DNA of 64,000 nt from Neoconidiobolus thromboides FSU 785 (lineage: Eukaryota; Entomophthoromycota; Entomophthoromycetes; Entomophthorales; Neoconidiobolaceae), in assembly GCA_025603075.1 (NCBI GenBank), contig MU626259.1:289718-353717 (forward strand), in the 5' to 3' direction. Below, one piece after another: positions 44,393 to 55,782 of this stretch (position 1 is its first letter; each line of letters starts with the position of its first letter). A program made the position numbers and the translations under genes. Under the pieces are notes generated by a model that had not been told where the DNA came from, ran no database searches, and worked only from the letters and a program-made list of their open reading frames with translations.

Positions 44393-45620
44393 TTAAAACA
44401 TCTTATCCTCCCTTTTCAATCATCTTCTATGTAGATAAAATTCTATAAATTGAGATATAAAGCTATTGAATACAATCTCATTAGCCTTAAGAAGGTAAAA
44501 TTAAATTAGATAGTTTACCTCAGACTTAGTTTTAATTTACTATATTTGACTCTCCGCTTACAATCCCTCTATCGAGTTCATCTTGCCTTTAATATGTATA
44601 AAGACCTTTTGTTCTTTCAAGGTATATGCAAAATAATTAAAAAACTCTATTTTTAAATTCATTAAAATTTTATTCCCCATATTACGCATCAAACAATTTT
44701 AATGATTATTTCATTATCTAAGTTTATAAACATATATTTTAACAACTATTTTAATTAAGTTCAATCGATGTTATTAATAAAATTATTCATTGTTAGTGAA
44801 ATAAATGGAAGTCTACCTTTTAATGATTTTATTTTATCTTATCTTCCCTTCTTTAACTGTATTTTTTACTTGGATTAGCTTATATATATCGTAATAAAAT
44901 ATTATAGGGTTAAATCTTGTTGGGTCTAAAGAAGGTAAAATAGACTAAGCTATTTATCTTGGAGTTAGTTTTAATTTGCTAATTTTAATCTTCCTCTTTC
45001 AATCTCTCCGTCACTAAATTTACTATTGTAAATAAATCAAGGGGCTTATTCCAAATAGATAAAGAAATAAAAACCTCTTCATTAAAAGGCATATAATTTA
45101 ATACAGTTTAAAAATTTTATTTATAATATTATTAGAATCTCATTTCCCCATATTATACATTGAGCAATTTAATGGCTATATTGTAAAAACATTTATTTTA
45201 AGACTTAATTGAAAATTATTAGAGACAGCTTAATATTTTAATAAAAGTAAAATTTATTTTTAAATCAAGAGATAATCTGAATAAAATTCTATCTTTCTTG
45301 TCTACTGCTCCCTTAACCATTGTCTTTACATGAGCTTAATCATGTAATTCAAAATAAAAATGCTAATAAATATCATTTCTCCGAAACCTAAAATAAGACT
45401 GGATTGGAGTATTGACTTCTGAGTTGGTTTTAGTTCCTTGGTTTTAACTTATTTTTCCAATTTTTTTATCTTTTTAAGATTACTACTATATCACAGGGTA
45501 AGTTCCAGATTTTAAAAAAATACTCTTGTGAATAAAACACTCAAGGATCTTTGTTCTTTAAGATTATAAAATATATATGTTCTTCTTGTCCCACCTCATT
45601 TTTGGTTTACTCTCCATTCT
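44393..45620. repeat. three degenerate direct repeats, about 430-450 bp period
   Basis: Units near 44393-44720, 44825-45180 and 45270-45620 share an ordered set of blocks. Examples: AAGAAGGTAAAATTAAATTA against AAGAAGGTAAAATAGACTAA; GTTTTAATTTACTA against GTTTTAATTTGCTA and GTTTTAGTTCCTTGG; TTCCCCATATTACGCATCAA against TTCCCCATATTATACATTGA. No ORF survives. Possibly an old tandem duplication of unknown origin. Remaining DNA from 43510 to 44333 shows nothing recognisable. Confidence 0.6.
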
Positions 45621-45753
45621 GTACTCTTAACTCGGATTAACTTATCTCAGCTATCTTTATACAGTATTCCAATTTATTTTTGTTTTAAAATATTTCTAAA
45701 ATTATTTATTTTTAAATATTAAATCTATTGTTTTGTTAATATAAAAAATAATA

Positions 45754-45855
45754 GTAGGGATGTATTTTTGTGTTTAAGAATTTTGCTGATAACTTTTCTA
45801 CTCAAACAGCGCTTAAAAGATGGAAAAAGTAATGAGGCCAAAAAAACTCCCCCAG
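45754..45855 (+). repeat. element A, forward copy
   Basis: Starts TAGGGATGTATTTTTGTG and ends AAACTCCCCCAGT. Core AACAGCGCTTAAAAG. Confidence 0.83.
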
Positions 45856-45925
45856 TGTTAATTATTTTATAAAATTATAATAATTAATTTTTCAACTATA
45901 AATATTAAAAATAAATAAGAAAATA

Positions 45926-46032
45926 TATATGGGGATATTTTTTTTGGTTTCACCACTTTTCCATTTTTTAAGCGCTGTTTGAGTGGAAATATTGTTAGTA
46001 AAATTCTTGAACAAAAAAATACATCCCCATAT
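45926..46032 (-). repeat. element A, reverse copy
   Basis: Starts ATATGGGGATATTTTTTTTG and ends ACATCCCCATAT. Core AAGCGCTGTTTGAG. Confidence 0.87.
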
Positions 46033-46182
46033 TATTAAATGTTTGAATTTATCATACATTTTTACCATTTGATATTGATATTAGTTTTTTTGTAATTTTT
46101 TTAAAGTTGCGTACTTAAAGCATTGTTCATGTTAATAAACAAACAGTAATGAGTTAAAGAAATAGTAAGCTGGAATTACAGT

Positions 46183-46284
46183 ATATACGGGGATTTTTTT
46201 GGTTTCATCACTTTTTCCATTAAGTGCTATTTGGGTGGAAAAATCGTCAATAAAATTCTTAAACACAAAAATACATTACTGTAT
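46183..46284 (-). repeat. element A, reverse copy with small internal deletion
   Basis: Starts ATATACGGGGATTTTTTTGG and ends TACATTACTGTAT. The stretch TCTTTTAAGCG before the core is shortened to TTAAGTG. Confidence 0.78.
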
Positions 46285-46995
46285 AGTGGTAAGGCCTAGA
46301 TCCATTCTCCAGAAGCTTATTAGCTATAGTATGTTGTTTTTAGTCTGGAATAGAGAAGTAAGAATTCCTTGACTAGGAGAGGTTGCTATTTAGAGACACT
46401 CACTTAAGTTGGAAATGGGTTTGGTTGAGATATAAATATTAATTTATAATACTGAAAGTAAATTGTTCAAACATTTTAAGATGTAATCGATGGGAGACAT
46501 GAAGCGGATACTTTAATAATAAGTAAAGGATAAAGAAGTTTTTGATCTATTTAAAGGAAACAATGTTAACGTTACTTCCTGAAATATGAAATCCCTTGAC
46601 CCATATAGACTGGAGATAAAGACACAAAGAAAAGTGACATGATACTAAATTAAGAGAAATATGCCATAAAAGATAGTAAGAATAAGTTTCCTTGCTGCAG
46701 GTTTCAACTTGCAGCATAGAGAATTAAACGCTTTGCCCAGCCTTTTGTAAAGCAATCCCAAGTTTAGTATATAGGATGCAGAACTACGCTGATTCAGGAC
46801 CCAAGGATTAATACTTGCATCTGGCAGCCTTAGTACATGGTAAAGACACTTGTTTATACAGTAAACAAAGTTAGCTAATTTGTAGCAAATCAATACCAAT
46901 AACTACGATTTTGCCATTTTAAAAGAAAACTTTTAGATCTAAAACCTTAGAGACGAAGAAACATTACTCAATACGAACATAGAAGTTACTTTATT
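46285..46995. other. unassigned, less AT-rich DNA
   Basis: Noticeably richer in G and C than the flanking DNA. It holds an 84-codon minus-strand frame (46645-46899) without an ATG start. It may be a remnant of a gene, but I cannot name it. Confidence 0.4.
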
Positions 46996-47961
46996 TTAAT
47001 TGAAACATTTAAAAAATGATTTCTGAATTGGTTGATGGATTGATAAAATAAAACACGAGGAAGTAAACCCTAAGCATAATATAAGACAGTTGGAATAAAA
47101 AGTATGATATATAACGATATTCTTTTGAGTTAAACTCAATAAGACTATTATTAAGTCTGGCACTAAATATAATGTATAGCTAATCATTATGAAGCTTATT
47201 TTTAAGACTAATTTGATTTTTTTCAATCTTAATTAAGTAACTGTTAGTAATTGAGATTCATTTGAGTTTAGTTGAAATGTAGTTCCTTGATTTCGTTGTA
47301 CTATTATTGGCCTGTTTGTTCCCCTAATATTTATTAAATTACATAGTCTACTGTTATTATCATTGTTGCCAATAAACTGATAGTTAATTGAGGAGAAATT
47401 TGGATTTACAGCAGCAGCATTAAGAACAATAGAGGGGTCCATTATTTTGAAATAAATAAAAGTGATATTTAGATAGCAAAAACAAATAACAGGTGGGCAG
47501 AGTATTATTCCAAATGCCACGATTGTGTAGTAAAAAATAAGATAAAGCTTATTTTTCTTCTCAATACCAAAATTGAGTACACAATAAAGATCTAATTCAT
47601 GCCATGTATATGAATTATAATAAGCATTCAAGCTAGAAAGCGTCAATGATAATATAACAAATAATGATATTAATAGGTAATATCGCATCAGTACCACTCT
47701 TTCACACAAACAAATTTTGATGTAGCTTACAATACTCAATAAAACAGCTAACTCAATGAAAGTAGAAGCAGAAGTAACTGTCAAGCTAAGATTTAAGGCG
47801 CAATACCAAGTTGGATTAGATAGTAGTAATTCATTATCAATTATAGCTATGTCCTACTTAGTGAATGTTATATGTAAGATGACTGTTAGATAGTAAATAA
47901 TATCATTAGCAATATATTTATTGATAATGATATCATTGATATAGTTAGATAGATGATACAT
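46996..47961 (-). pseudogene. seven-helix receptor pseudogene, paralog of 48979-50034
   Basis: From ATG 47959-47961 the frame is continuous for 322 codons except for TAG at 47854-47856 and TAA at 47233-47235. It aligns throughout with the intact neighbour: SNPTWYC identical, SIVSYIKICLCERVVLMRYY against SIIRYVKICLFKRVTLVKFY, YYNSYTWHELDLYC against YYNSYSWSELDFYC, and NIVIYHTFYSNCLI identical. TAG falls at a Tyr position of the intact gene, and TAA replaces Gln. The N-terminal first helix is not recoverable upstream of 47961. There are no net frameshifts, so inactivation looks fairly recent. Confidence 0.85.
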
Positions 47962-48978
47962 TCAATACTCATCGACATTACAAAGTTAAAACCAAAAGTA
48001 CTTTATTTTTTCATTTATAAATGTTCTAGTTAGTTATACCATTTTAAATTATAATTTAAAAGTATCTTTTTAAATAGTTATAAGTTTAAATTAAATTAAA
48101 CCAAATTAAATTAATATGAAAAGACAACTTATATTAGAAATATCGCTAAAAATATTAGCATTGTTTCATACTTTTAAAAGACATAAATAGATTTTAAATA
48201 TTTATTAACAGATAATAATAGATAATAATAATAATAATAATAATAAACTATAAATGTAAAGAATAACAAAGGTTAAGAAAGGGTGTATAATCTGGCACCT
48301 GTATCACTTGTCATTGATCAGCTACGGCTAAGACAAATCCATTTTTACAAAACTTTGATCCAATAAAAAGTGAAAATGTAAATAAACTAGCTTTATACAT
48401 TATAAAAGAAGCAAGAGAGCTTGTTTAACTATAGCTATACTATAAATGAAATGAGCTTAGACGAAGACTCATGATACCATAAAAGTATCGATCAGGATAT
48501 GATTTAAAAACAAGTTGATAAACTGGATAGTAAGAATGCTACTTTAAAGAATGGTGGTGAAGTTAATCAAGGATAGTTGCCAAAAATAATATTTTTTTGA
48601 GATAAAGTAGAGTATTATAACTATCATAATATATAACAATAGCTAAAAATGTAGTAACAATAAAGAAACAAGAATAAATGACTAAAAAATGAAGTAATAA
48701 AATATAACTTTATGACTTTGAGACAATGAGTAAATACGAGAGGTGACAATATTTAAATGAAATAACCATATTAATAATAAAACTAGCGAAATGAACAATA
48801 TCTTGATGTTGTTAATAATGAAGGGTTATAAAAAAAATAATAACATTAGAATGGCTTTTTTAAAGAACAAATATACTATAAAAAACCTCAGTTAAGTAAG
48901 CAAAAAGGAAAAATAGCTTTTCAAAACGAGGATGGTTATAGTCTTAAGTAAAGAGTCCTTTTTATAAGTAATAGATAT
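47962..48978. other. AT-rich DNA between receptor pseudogene and intact receptor
   Basis: Contains an (AAT)n microsatellite around 48219-48246. Traces of the lost first-helix coding sequence may lie just above 47961. No other feature recognised. Confidence 0.55.
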
Positions 48979-50034
48979 TTAGTTAAATTTGAAAATTTTT
49001 AAAAAAGACTTTTGAATTGATTGATGGATCAATAATATAAAACACGAAGAAGTGAGCCCTATACATATAATAAGACAATTAGAATAAAAAGTATGATATA
49101 TGACAATATTCTTTCGAGTTAAACTTAATAGCACTATTGTTAAGTCTGGTAGTAAACATGAAATATAACTTAATATTATGACGCTTATTTTTGAAATTAA
49201 TGTAATTTTTCTCAACCTTAACTGATTGTCAGGTAGTAACTGAGTTTCGCTTGAGTTTAAGGGGAGTATAATCTCTTGCTTTTGTTGTTGTGTCATTGAG
49301 TTTATTGGTCCCCAATCGACCATAAAATCCTGTTTATTATTGCTATTGCGGTTATCAAATTGATGATTACTAAGGCTTGGGTTTAGGTTTGAGTTTGTAG
49401 CTATAATGTCACCAGTAATAGAAGGATCTATTATTTTAAAGTAAGCGAGGGTGATATTTAAATAACAGAAACTGATGATAGGTAAGCAAAGTGACGTTCT
49501 TAATAAACTAATTGAAAAGAAAAAGACAAAATAAAACTTATTACTCTTTTCAATATTAATACTCGGTATGCAATAAAAATCTAATTCAGACCATGAATAC
49601 GAATTATAATAACCATGCAAACTAGACAGTACAAACGATGATATAACGGATAATGCTATCAGTATATAAAATTTCACTAATGTCACTCGCTTAAATAAGC
49701 AAATTTTAACATATCTTATAATACTCAATAAAGCAGCTAACTCAATAGAGGTAATAATACAAGTAGCTATCAGGGTGTAATTTAACGGGCAATACCAAGT
49801 TGGATTAGAAAGTAATAGGCCGTTATCGATTGTAACTAATCCATAATAAGCTAACAATATATGTGAAATGACTGTAATATAGAAAATAGTATCATTGACA
49901 ACTATCATTAACATTATCATTAGCTCTGAATTGTTTTTTATAGTTAGTTTAGTTAACATTATACCAACCAATAACAGGTTTATAAGTAGTGAAATTGTCG
50001 ATATTACTAAATAGACCGTGTGTTGTATGTTCAT
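48979..50034 (-). CDS. seven-transmembrane receptor (GPCR-like), 351 aa
   Basis: Intronless, ATG at 50032-50034. Seven hydrophobic helices can be drawn: about 5-29 (N19), 37-62 (N47-D48), 83-106, 120-141, 165-193, 282-302 and 316-340. Cys82 (PTWYC) and Cys155 (LDFYC) would form the conserved extracellular disulfide. At the end of helix 3 an IRY sequence (IIRYVKICL) stands where class A receptors have DRY. The third intracellular loop is long, Asn/Ser/Gln-rich and polar. The C-terminal tail is short and basic (IQKSFLKIFKFN). Ligand unknown. It resembles rhodopsin-like receptors found in some early-diverging fungi, which is an inference. Its broken paralog lies about 1 kb downstream. Confidence 0.82.
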   Translation of the reverse strand: MNIQHTVYLVISTISLLINLLLVGIMLTKLTIKNNSELMIMLMIVVNDTIFYITVISHILLAYYGLVTIDNGLLLSNPTWYCPLNYTLIATCIITSIELAALLSIIRYVKICLFKRVTLVKFYILIALSVISSFVLSSLHGYYNSYSWSELDFYCIPSINIEKSNKFYFVFFFSISLLRTSLCLPIISFCYLNITLAYFKIIDPSITGDIIATNSNLNPSLSNHQFDNRNSNNKQDFMVDWGPINSMTQQQKQEIILPLNSSETQLLPDNQLRLRKITLISKISVIILSYISCLLPDLTIVLLSLTRKNIVIYHTFYSNCLIICIGLTSSCFILLIHQSIQKSFLKIFKFN

Positions 50035-50462
50035 TATTATTTAACTAAAAATAGTCGACTATTTTTTTATTTTATTTATATTTGTATTACTCATTTGTAT
50101 TTATTGTTTCGGTTAGTTTACACCCAAGGTTCAACTTTTTTCCGGTTTTGATTTATTGGAAAAATACAATGTTTAACTAAGAGTACTAAAATTCTCGTGT
50201 ACAGTGCTCGATAAAGCGAGTAAATGCCTACTATTTTTAAGTCTTTTTTTATAATATTCTAACAATATATAAAGTAAAAAAATCAAAATAACTATAGCTA
50301 ATGTTATTGATACATTGCTCTATTTTTTAATAATACATTAATTGAATTTGAATAAGTTTAATTTATAAAACTAGCTGCTGCATTTACTCAGTTTGTCTAA
50401 AGCTAAAAGTAAGGTCTGTTTTTTATGAAATTTGCAAAAGTAAATCTATCTTAATAAAGACA

Positions 50463-50568
50463 AGATGGGGATATATTTTTTTGTTTAATAATTTTACTAA
50501 CAATCTTTCCATTTAAACAGCGCTTAAAAGATAGAAAAGTGATGAAATTAAAAAAACGCTCCCATATA
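50463..50568 (+). repeat. element A, forward copy
   Basis: Starts AGATGGGGATATATTTTTTT and ends CGCTCCCATATAT. Core AACAGCGCTTAAAAGATAG. The only copy between 46.3 and 63.2 kb. Confidence 0.82.
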
Positions 50569-53111
50569 TTCCAAAAAACATGATAGTCATAACCTTAATA
50601 GAGCAATAAAAACCCCATTATAATCATACAAAACAAACAGTAATTATCATTAAATAAAATAAGTTCCAATCAAAAAAAAGGCTGTTTTGGTTAGAAATCA
50701 GTTGAATTTGTTAGCCAATTTCGTTTTATACTATAAAATTATTTTTTTGCTAAAATATCCAAAAAATATCACAGGAACTAATAACCTTTTTATTTATTTT
50801 ATTAAAAGACATAATATTTACAAAAAAAAGTTAATATTTCTTTATAAATTAGAATAAAAAATAAACTTTGGGTTGGAACTGACTCATTTCTCTAATTTAA
50901 ATCAAGTAATACAAATACATTCAAATGTAGCAACTTATATATTAAAAAATCTCAGACCAAGTGTCAATTAAAGTAAACCATTGGAAACTATTCTAAAGAT
51001 CACATTGTCATTGTCGTCATTGTTTAATTACTTTGCTATCTCAAAATTTAAAATATAGCTAAAGAGCTGATAAGAAATCTAAACATAGGAGATTGAAATT
51101 TTTTGTAGTTAATCTATGCTTCAAATCATTCTCTCATCTCCTTCTTTTTCATCCTTAATTTACTGTCACAAGTACATATTTAAAGAATCTTGTTATTGCA
51201 TTATAAAGAAAATATGACTTTATTAAAAAACTAGTCATATATCGACCTGCTATAGCCATTCCCAGTCATCAGAAGACTTTATCCATGAATACCTCCTTAA
51301 AAGCTAAATAAATTTCCTTAACCAGGCTATATTCCATCCTTATCTATAAACCTCTTGCCATTTTGTTATCTTTTTCCCATGAATAAAACATTTAGGAGCT
51401 TATCACTTCTACTGTGGATTTCAAATAAAATCATACATTAGATTTATAGTTGTGCTATTTTTGGAGCATTCATTCTCCCTGTAAACCATCGAATTTTAAA
51501 AAATGTAAATTATCCAATTAAATTTCTATCACAAAGTAAAGAATTGATTATCATGAAAGTATCAATTTTTTTGACTCAAACTTGATTTTAAAATGAAATT
51601 TTCAATAATTTACGGTTTTTACTGACTTTCTCTTGCATAAATGAAATTCGGAGAATATAACTCACTATAAAATTAAATAACACTTACTACTTTTATAAAT
51701 AATATAATGAATATAATATATATGTATTAACAACTTTGTCTTATATTAATATTATATTAAAAATTATTATTTATCCCTTTAAACCATAACAATAACTGAA
51801 TAGAGTTATATTAGTATTTTATTCCATATAATAAAGGTTCAAGTAGATTCGATCATTTCAATCTTAAAAATAAATATTTTCAAGTCATGCAATAACCATA
51901 TTCTGATCTTTAATTTATTTTTATATTCTTCGCTTTTATTCAATTTAATAAGTAACAGCTACTTTTTTAAATAGCTTTATCCGTCCATTTTTCCTACAAT
52001 AAAATAATGTGTGACTTTGTTTTTTCAAATCCACTTCTTTAACCCGATGATCTTATAATGAGTTGTCCTTTGTTAGGATACAAGTTCATAAGGTTAATTA
52101 TTCAATCAACTGAGCTGTATTCTTCTATTTGAACTTATGAATAACAGGTTTGGAGCTAACATTTGATACATAATAATATCAGCTATTTGTGACATATTAA
52201 GTATATAAAAATTAATACTTTTTTATAAAAATAACTATAAACGTAAAATATATGAATGTCTTGTATACAGATACAATAATAGCCTAGTAGTAAATTAAAG
52301 TTAGTAAATATTTGATTATAGCTTAAATGTTGTGTATTATAGACGCTTTTAACCAACTTTAGATCAGGTGAAATAAATTAAAATTAGAAATATTTTCTCA
52401 TGCCTTTTAAAATTAACCCTTAATAGAATAAAGAACCCTTACTTTTGAAACAAACTTATTAAAATATAACTTATTGCATTATTACAAAAATTAAAACATA
52501 AAAAATATATTATATTAAAGTATCATAAAGCTACTTGTCTAGATTTTATTGTATTTTTACTTCAGCCTTCTTACCCCACATTCAATAAAGTATATTAGGA
52601 ATAATGAAATCAAATTACCTTTGTTTCATGAATAGTTTGATATGATTCTATTCACAAATTTTTTGAATTTAAAGCCACAGTGCAGAACATCAAAAAGTGT
52701 AAAAATACAATTTATTGAGTTTTGCTTGACATTTCCTATAATAAGCAATATGCCCCTTAATACAAAAATGAATGTTTTGTTCCCACTCGGCTGTCAATCA
52801 CTTATTTTATATTACAGTTTGAAAGCTTTTGACCCCTAAATCTACTACATATCATTCGATGTTCATGCTCCAACTTAAAAAAATTCTAAAATTATGAGAC
52901 CTGAGAGAATAAATTCTATCAGTTGATTGGCCAAGTTTTTGAAACCTATTCCAAAAAGGGATAAGCTTAACCCAAGTTCTTTTTTTTAAAATAAAAAAAT
53001 AATTCTATTTTTAAGCAAATCAATTTATTTACCAAATTAGGGAAAATTCACCTATTCCAAGCTCGCTACCTCCCGGTAAATTATCCACACAATATAAATC
53101 TTGCTTCAAAG

Positions 53112-53119
53112 TATAAATA
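53112..53119 (+). promoter_or_regulatory. candidate TATA box of the hexose transporter
   Basis: TATAAATA, 164-171 nt upstream of the ATG. It implies a longer, pyrimidine-rich leader than for the other genes here. Confidence 0.35.
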
Positions 53120-53282
53120 CAACAAGTAATGAACTTCAATAATCAATTTTTTATAAAATTGCAACAATTTTGATTTTTCTTACTTTTCTATAAAGTCTTA
53201 AATTAACTTTCCTTCCTATCACTTATCTTTTAAACCTCAACAATTTATTTATACTTTTTAAAAAGGTAAACATTTAATTAAT

Positions 53283-54800
53283 ATGTCAAAGGGTTATATG
53301 TATGGCGTAGCTGCTTTTGCAGCTATTGGGGGTTTGTTATTCGGTTATGATATTGGTGTCATTTCCGGTGTATTTGAAGTTGATGATTTTATTGCTCAAT
53401 TCACGGACCGTGCAGCGTTTGAAGCAGGGGCTATTATCGATGTACCTGGATGGAAAAAGGGTTTAATTACATCCATGTTAACCTTAGGTTGTTTCATTGG
53501 TTCTTTATTTTCTGGTTGGTTTGCTGATCGTTTTGGTCGTAAGTATAGTATCTTACTTGCTTCAGTTATCTTTTGTTTGGGTGCTGCTTTACAAACTGCT
53601 GCTTATGATTTAGGCTTAATGATTCCAGGTCGTTTAATTGCTGGTTTATCTATCGGTATTCTTTCTATGGTTGTTCCACTTTATCAGTCTGAAATTTCTG
53701 ATCCAACTGTACGTGGTCGTTTAATTTCTTTCCAACAATGGGCTATTACCATTGGTATCGCTGTTTCTTTTTGGATCAACTATGGGTGTAAGATTTCTTT
53801 AACTGGGCCTATTGCTTGGCGTTTACCCCTTGGTCTTCAAATTGTACCTGCTTTCCTTTTAGGTGTTGGTTCAATCTTTGCTCCATTCTCTCCACGTTGG
53901 TTAATCGATCATTCACGTGAAGCTGAAGGTCTTAAAGTACTAGCTAAATTACGTTCTGGTGGTGATGAGTCTAATCCAGCTGTTATTGAAGAATATAATG
54001 AAATCAAAGCTCAAGCTGATATAGATAGAGCACAACAAGCCAGATCTTACCTAGAACTATTACGTGGTAATATTCGTCGTCGTACTTTACTTGGTGTATT
54101 TATTCAAGCCTTCCAACAACTTACTGGTATTAATTCTGTCATGTACTATGCCCCAGCTATCTTCCAACAAGCTGGTTTCGATAGAACTGGTGGTTTGTTA
54201 GCTACTGCTATCAATGGTATTGTTAATATGTTATCTACCATCCCTGCTATTTTATTTGTTGATAAATGGGGTCGCCGTAAGACATTGATGTACGGTGCTG
54301 TTGTTATGGGTATTGGCATGACTATTGCTGGTGCTATGATTGCTGGTTTTGGTACTAATGTATTTGACGAAAAAACTGGAACATATAGAGTAGACATGGG
54401 CAACAACATTGGAGCTTCTTATACTGTTATTGTCTTTATTTATATATTTGTTGCTGGTTTTGCTTTTAGTTGGGGACCAATTGCTTGGATTTATCCAGCC
54501 GAAATCTTCCCAATGCGTGTACGTTCCAAGGGAACTTCCATTACTACTGCTTCTAATTGGTTATTCAATTATATTGTTGGTTTAGTATCTCCAATCCTTA
54601 TGGAAAGTATTACTTGGGGATTATATATTATCTTTGCTGCTTTCTGTGTTATTATGGCCGTTTCCATTTACTGGTGGTACCCAGAAACTAAAGGTCTCTC
54701 TCTTGAGGATATGGATGTCATCTTCGCTGATGGTGTCAACCCACGTAACCCTCAAATTGAAACCAAAAACACTACCGCCGATGATGCTTTTAAGTCATAA
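53283..54800 (+). CDS. MFS sugar porter (hexose transporter), 505 aa
   Basis: Twelve-helix plasma-membrane sugar/H+ symporter or facilitator of the major facilitator superfamily. Visible signatures: GGLLFGYDIGVISG in helix 1, GWFADRFGRKYS (loop 2-3), PGRLIAGLSIGI, VPLYQSEISDPTVRGRLIS, then RWLIDHSREAEG, QQLTGINSVMYYAP (278-291), DKWGRRKTL (loop 8-9), WGPIAWIYPAEIFPMRVRSKG and the terminal PETKGLSLEDMD. The length equals yeast Hxt or fungal Stp members. It is intronless. Codon use is visibly more biased than in neighbours (GGT, GCT, CGT and more C-ending codons), which suggests strong expression. Exact substrate cannot be read from sequence. Confidence 0.97.
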   Translation: MSKGYMYGVAAFAAIGGLLFGYDIGVISGVFEVDDFIAQFTDRAAFEAGAIIDVPGWKKGLITSMLTLGCFIGSLFSGWFADRFGRKYSILLASVIFCLGAALQTAAYDLGLMIPGRLIAGLSIGILSMVVPLYQSEISDPTVRGRLISFQQWAITIGIAVSFWINYGCKISLTGPIAWRLPLGLQIVPAFLLGVGSIFAPFSPRWLIDHSREAEGLKVLAKLRSGGDESNPAVIEEYNEIKAQADIDRAQQARSYLELLRGNIRRRTLLGVFIQAFQQLTGINSVMYYAPAIFQQAGFDRTGGLLATAINGIVNMLSTIPAILFVDKWGRRKTLMYGAVVMGIGMTIAGAMIAGFGTNVFDEKTGTYRVDMGNNIGASYTVIVFIYIFVAGFAFSWGPIAWIYPAEIFPMRVRSKGTSITTASNWLFNYIVGLVSPILMESITWGLYIIFAAFCVIMAVSIYWWYPETKGLSLEDMDVIFADGVNPRNPQIETKNTTADDAFKS

Positions 54801-55782
54801 ATTATTTCACTAACTAGTTTTAATATAATAAAATTTTGAATTTTCATTGATCTTTTTTTGTTAACATTGTATGTAAATTGTATATTATTAGTAGTATTCT
54901 AATATATTATTAAATATATTTTATTCTAATAAACTACAAATAATACATTAAATTTATTTATGAAAATAATAAATATATTTTTAAAACTATTCAAATTAAA
55001 ATTTGCATCAGCTGAAGAATAAAAACAAGAAATATTAAATAATCAAATAAATAAAGTAATACGATGTGGTTAGAATTTCAGTTGCTATATTTAATATTTT
55101 GAATATAAAACTTGCTTATTATTATTATCGATCTTAAATCTTATTTATTTCTATTCCACTTATTTTATTCTGAAAAAGTACTGGGTACTTGATTGTTTAC
55201 TGAAGTATTTGGAACTTTGACTATTGTTATTTTCCAGCAATCCATGTTACAATTCTTTTTCGAAAAAATTAACTGCTCATTTAAGAGAGAAACTTGGATT
55301 AAAATCTGGCTATATTTGAACAGGCTTTAAAACTATTGACTATATAAAATAATACACTTATAAAAATTACCACTAGATAAGTTCCAAAAGAGTTGTAAAA
55401 GTTGCATTTAGCAAAAAATACCTACGTAAAAAAAGTGAGCATATAGCCAAAAAAATAAGTCAATTTTTATTGGATATTAGTACAAGTATATATGCTTAAA
55501 CAATGGATCCATTTAGCGTTGTAGCATGATAACAAACTAAATTTATCATACTTTGAAATCAATCAGCTGCTTGTGTCCTCACAGTTTAAAACAATTTAAC
55601 TCTTAATACTTCAATTTCAACCAATTTACTTTCCTTTCCTTTTCAAAAAACTTCACCCAAACTTCATTTTATTCAACTTTTGATCCCAACTTGAATTTTC
55701 TCACACTTAAAAAACAAAAAATTCCAGTTATAAATCCAACACTTTTTAAAACAAATAGCTTCATTATTCCCATCAAAGGAAA
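54801..55782. other. AT-rich intergenic DNA
   Basis: No gene or repeat copy recognised. The last 200 bp before 55783 is C/T-rich on the plus strand. Confidence 0.5.

Larger units (their letters stand above)
50035..53282. other. AT-rich intergenic DNA
   Basis: Apart from the element A copy at 50463-50568 and the TATA-like box near 53112, no gene or repeat is recognised in this 3.2-kb gap. A 65-codon frame at 52642-52839 lacks support. Confidence 0.55.

Noticed and set aside
46645-46899. 84-codon minus-strand frame in less AT-rich DNA
   Set aside because: No ATG at the start and no recognisable family. It might be a remnant exon, so I left the region as unassigned rather than calling a gene.
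52642-52839. 65-codon plus-strand frame
   Set aside because: Opens with a non-ATG codon, no domain, isolated in a long gene-free stretch.
54146-54409. 87-codon antisense frame inside the hexose transporter
   Set aside because: Shadow of a strongly codon-biased gene on the opposite strand.
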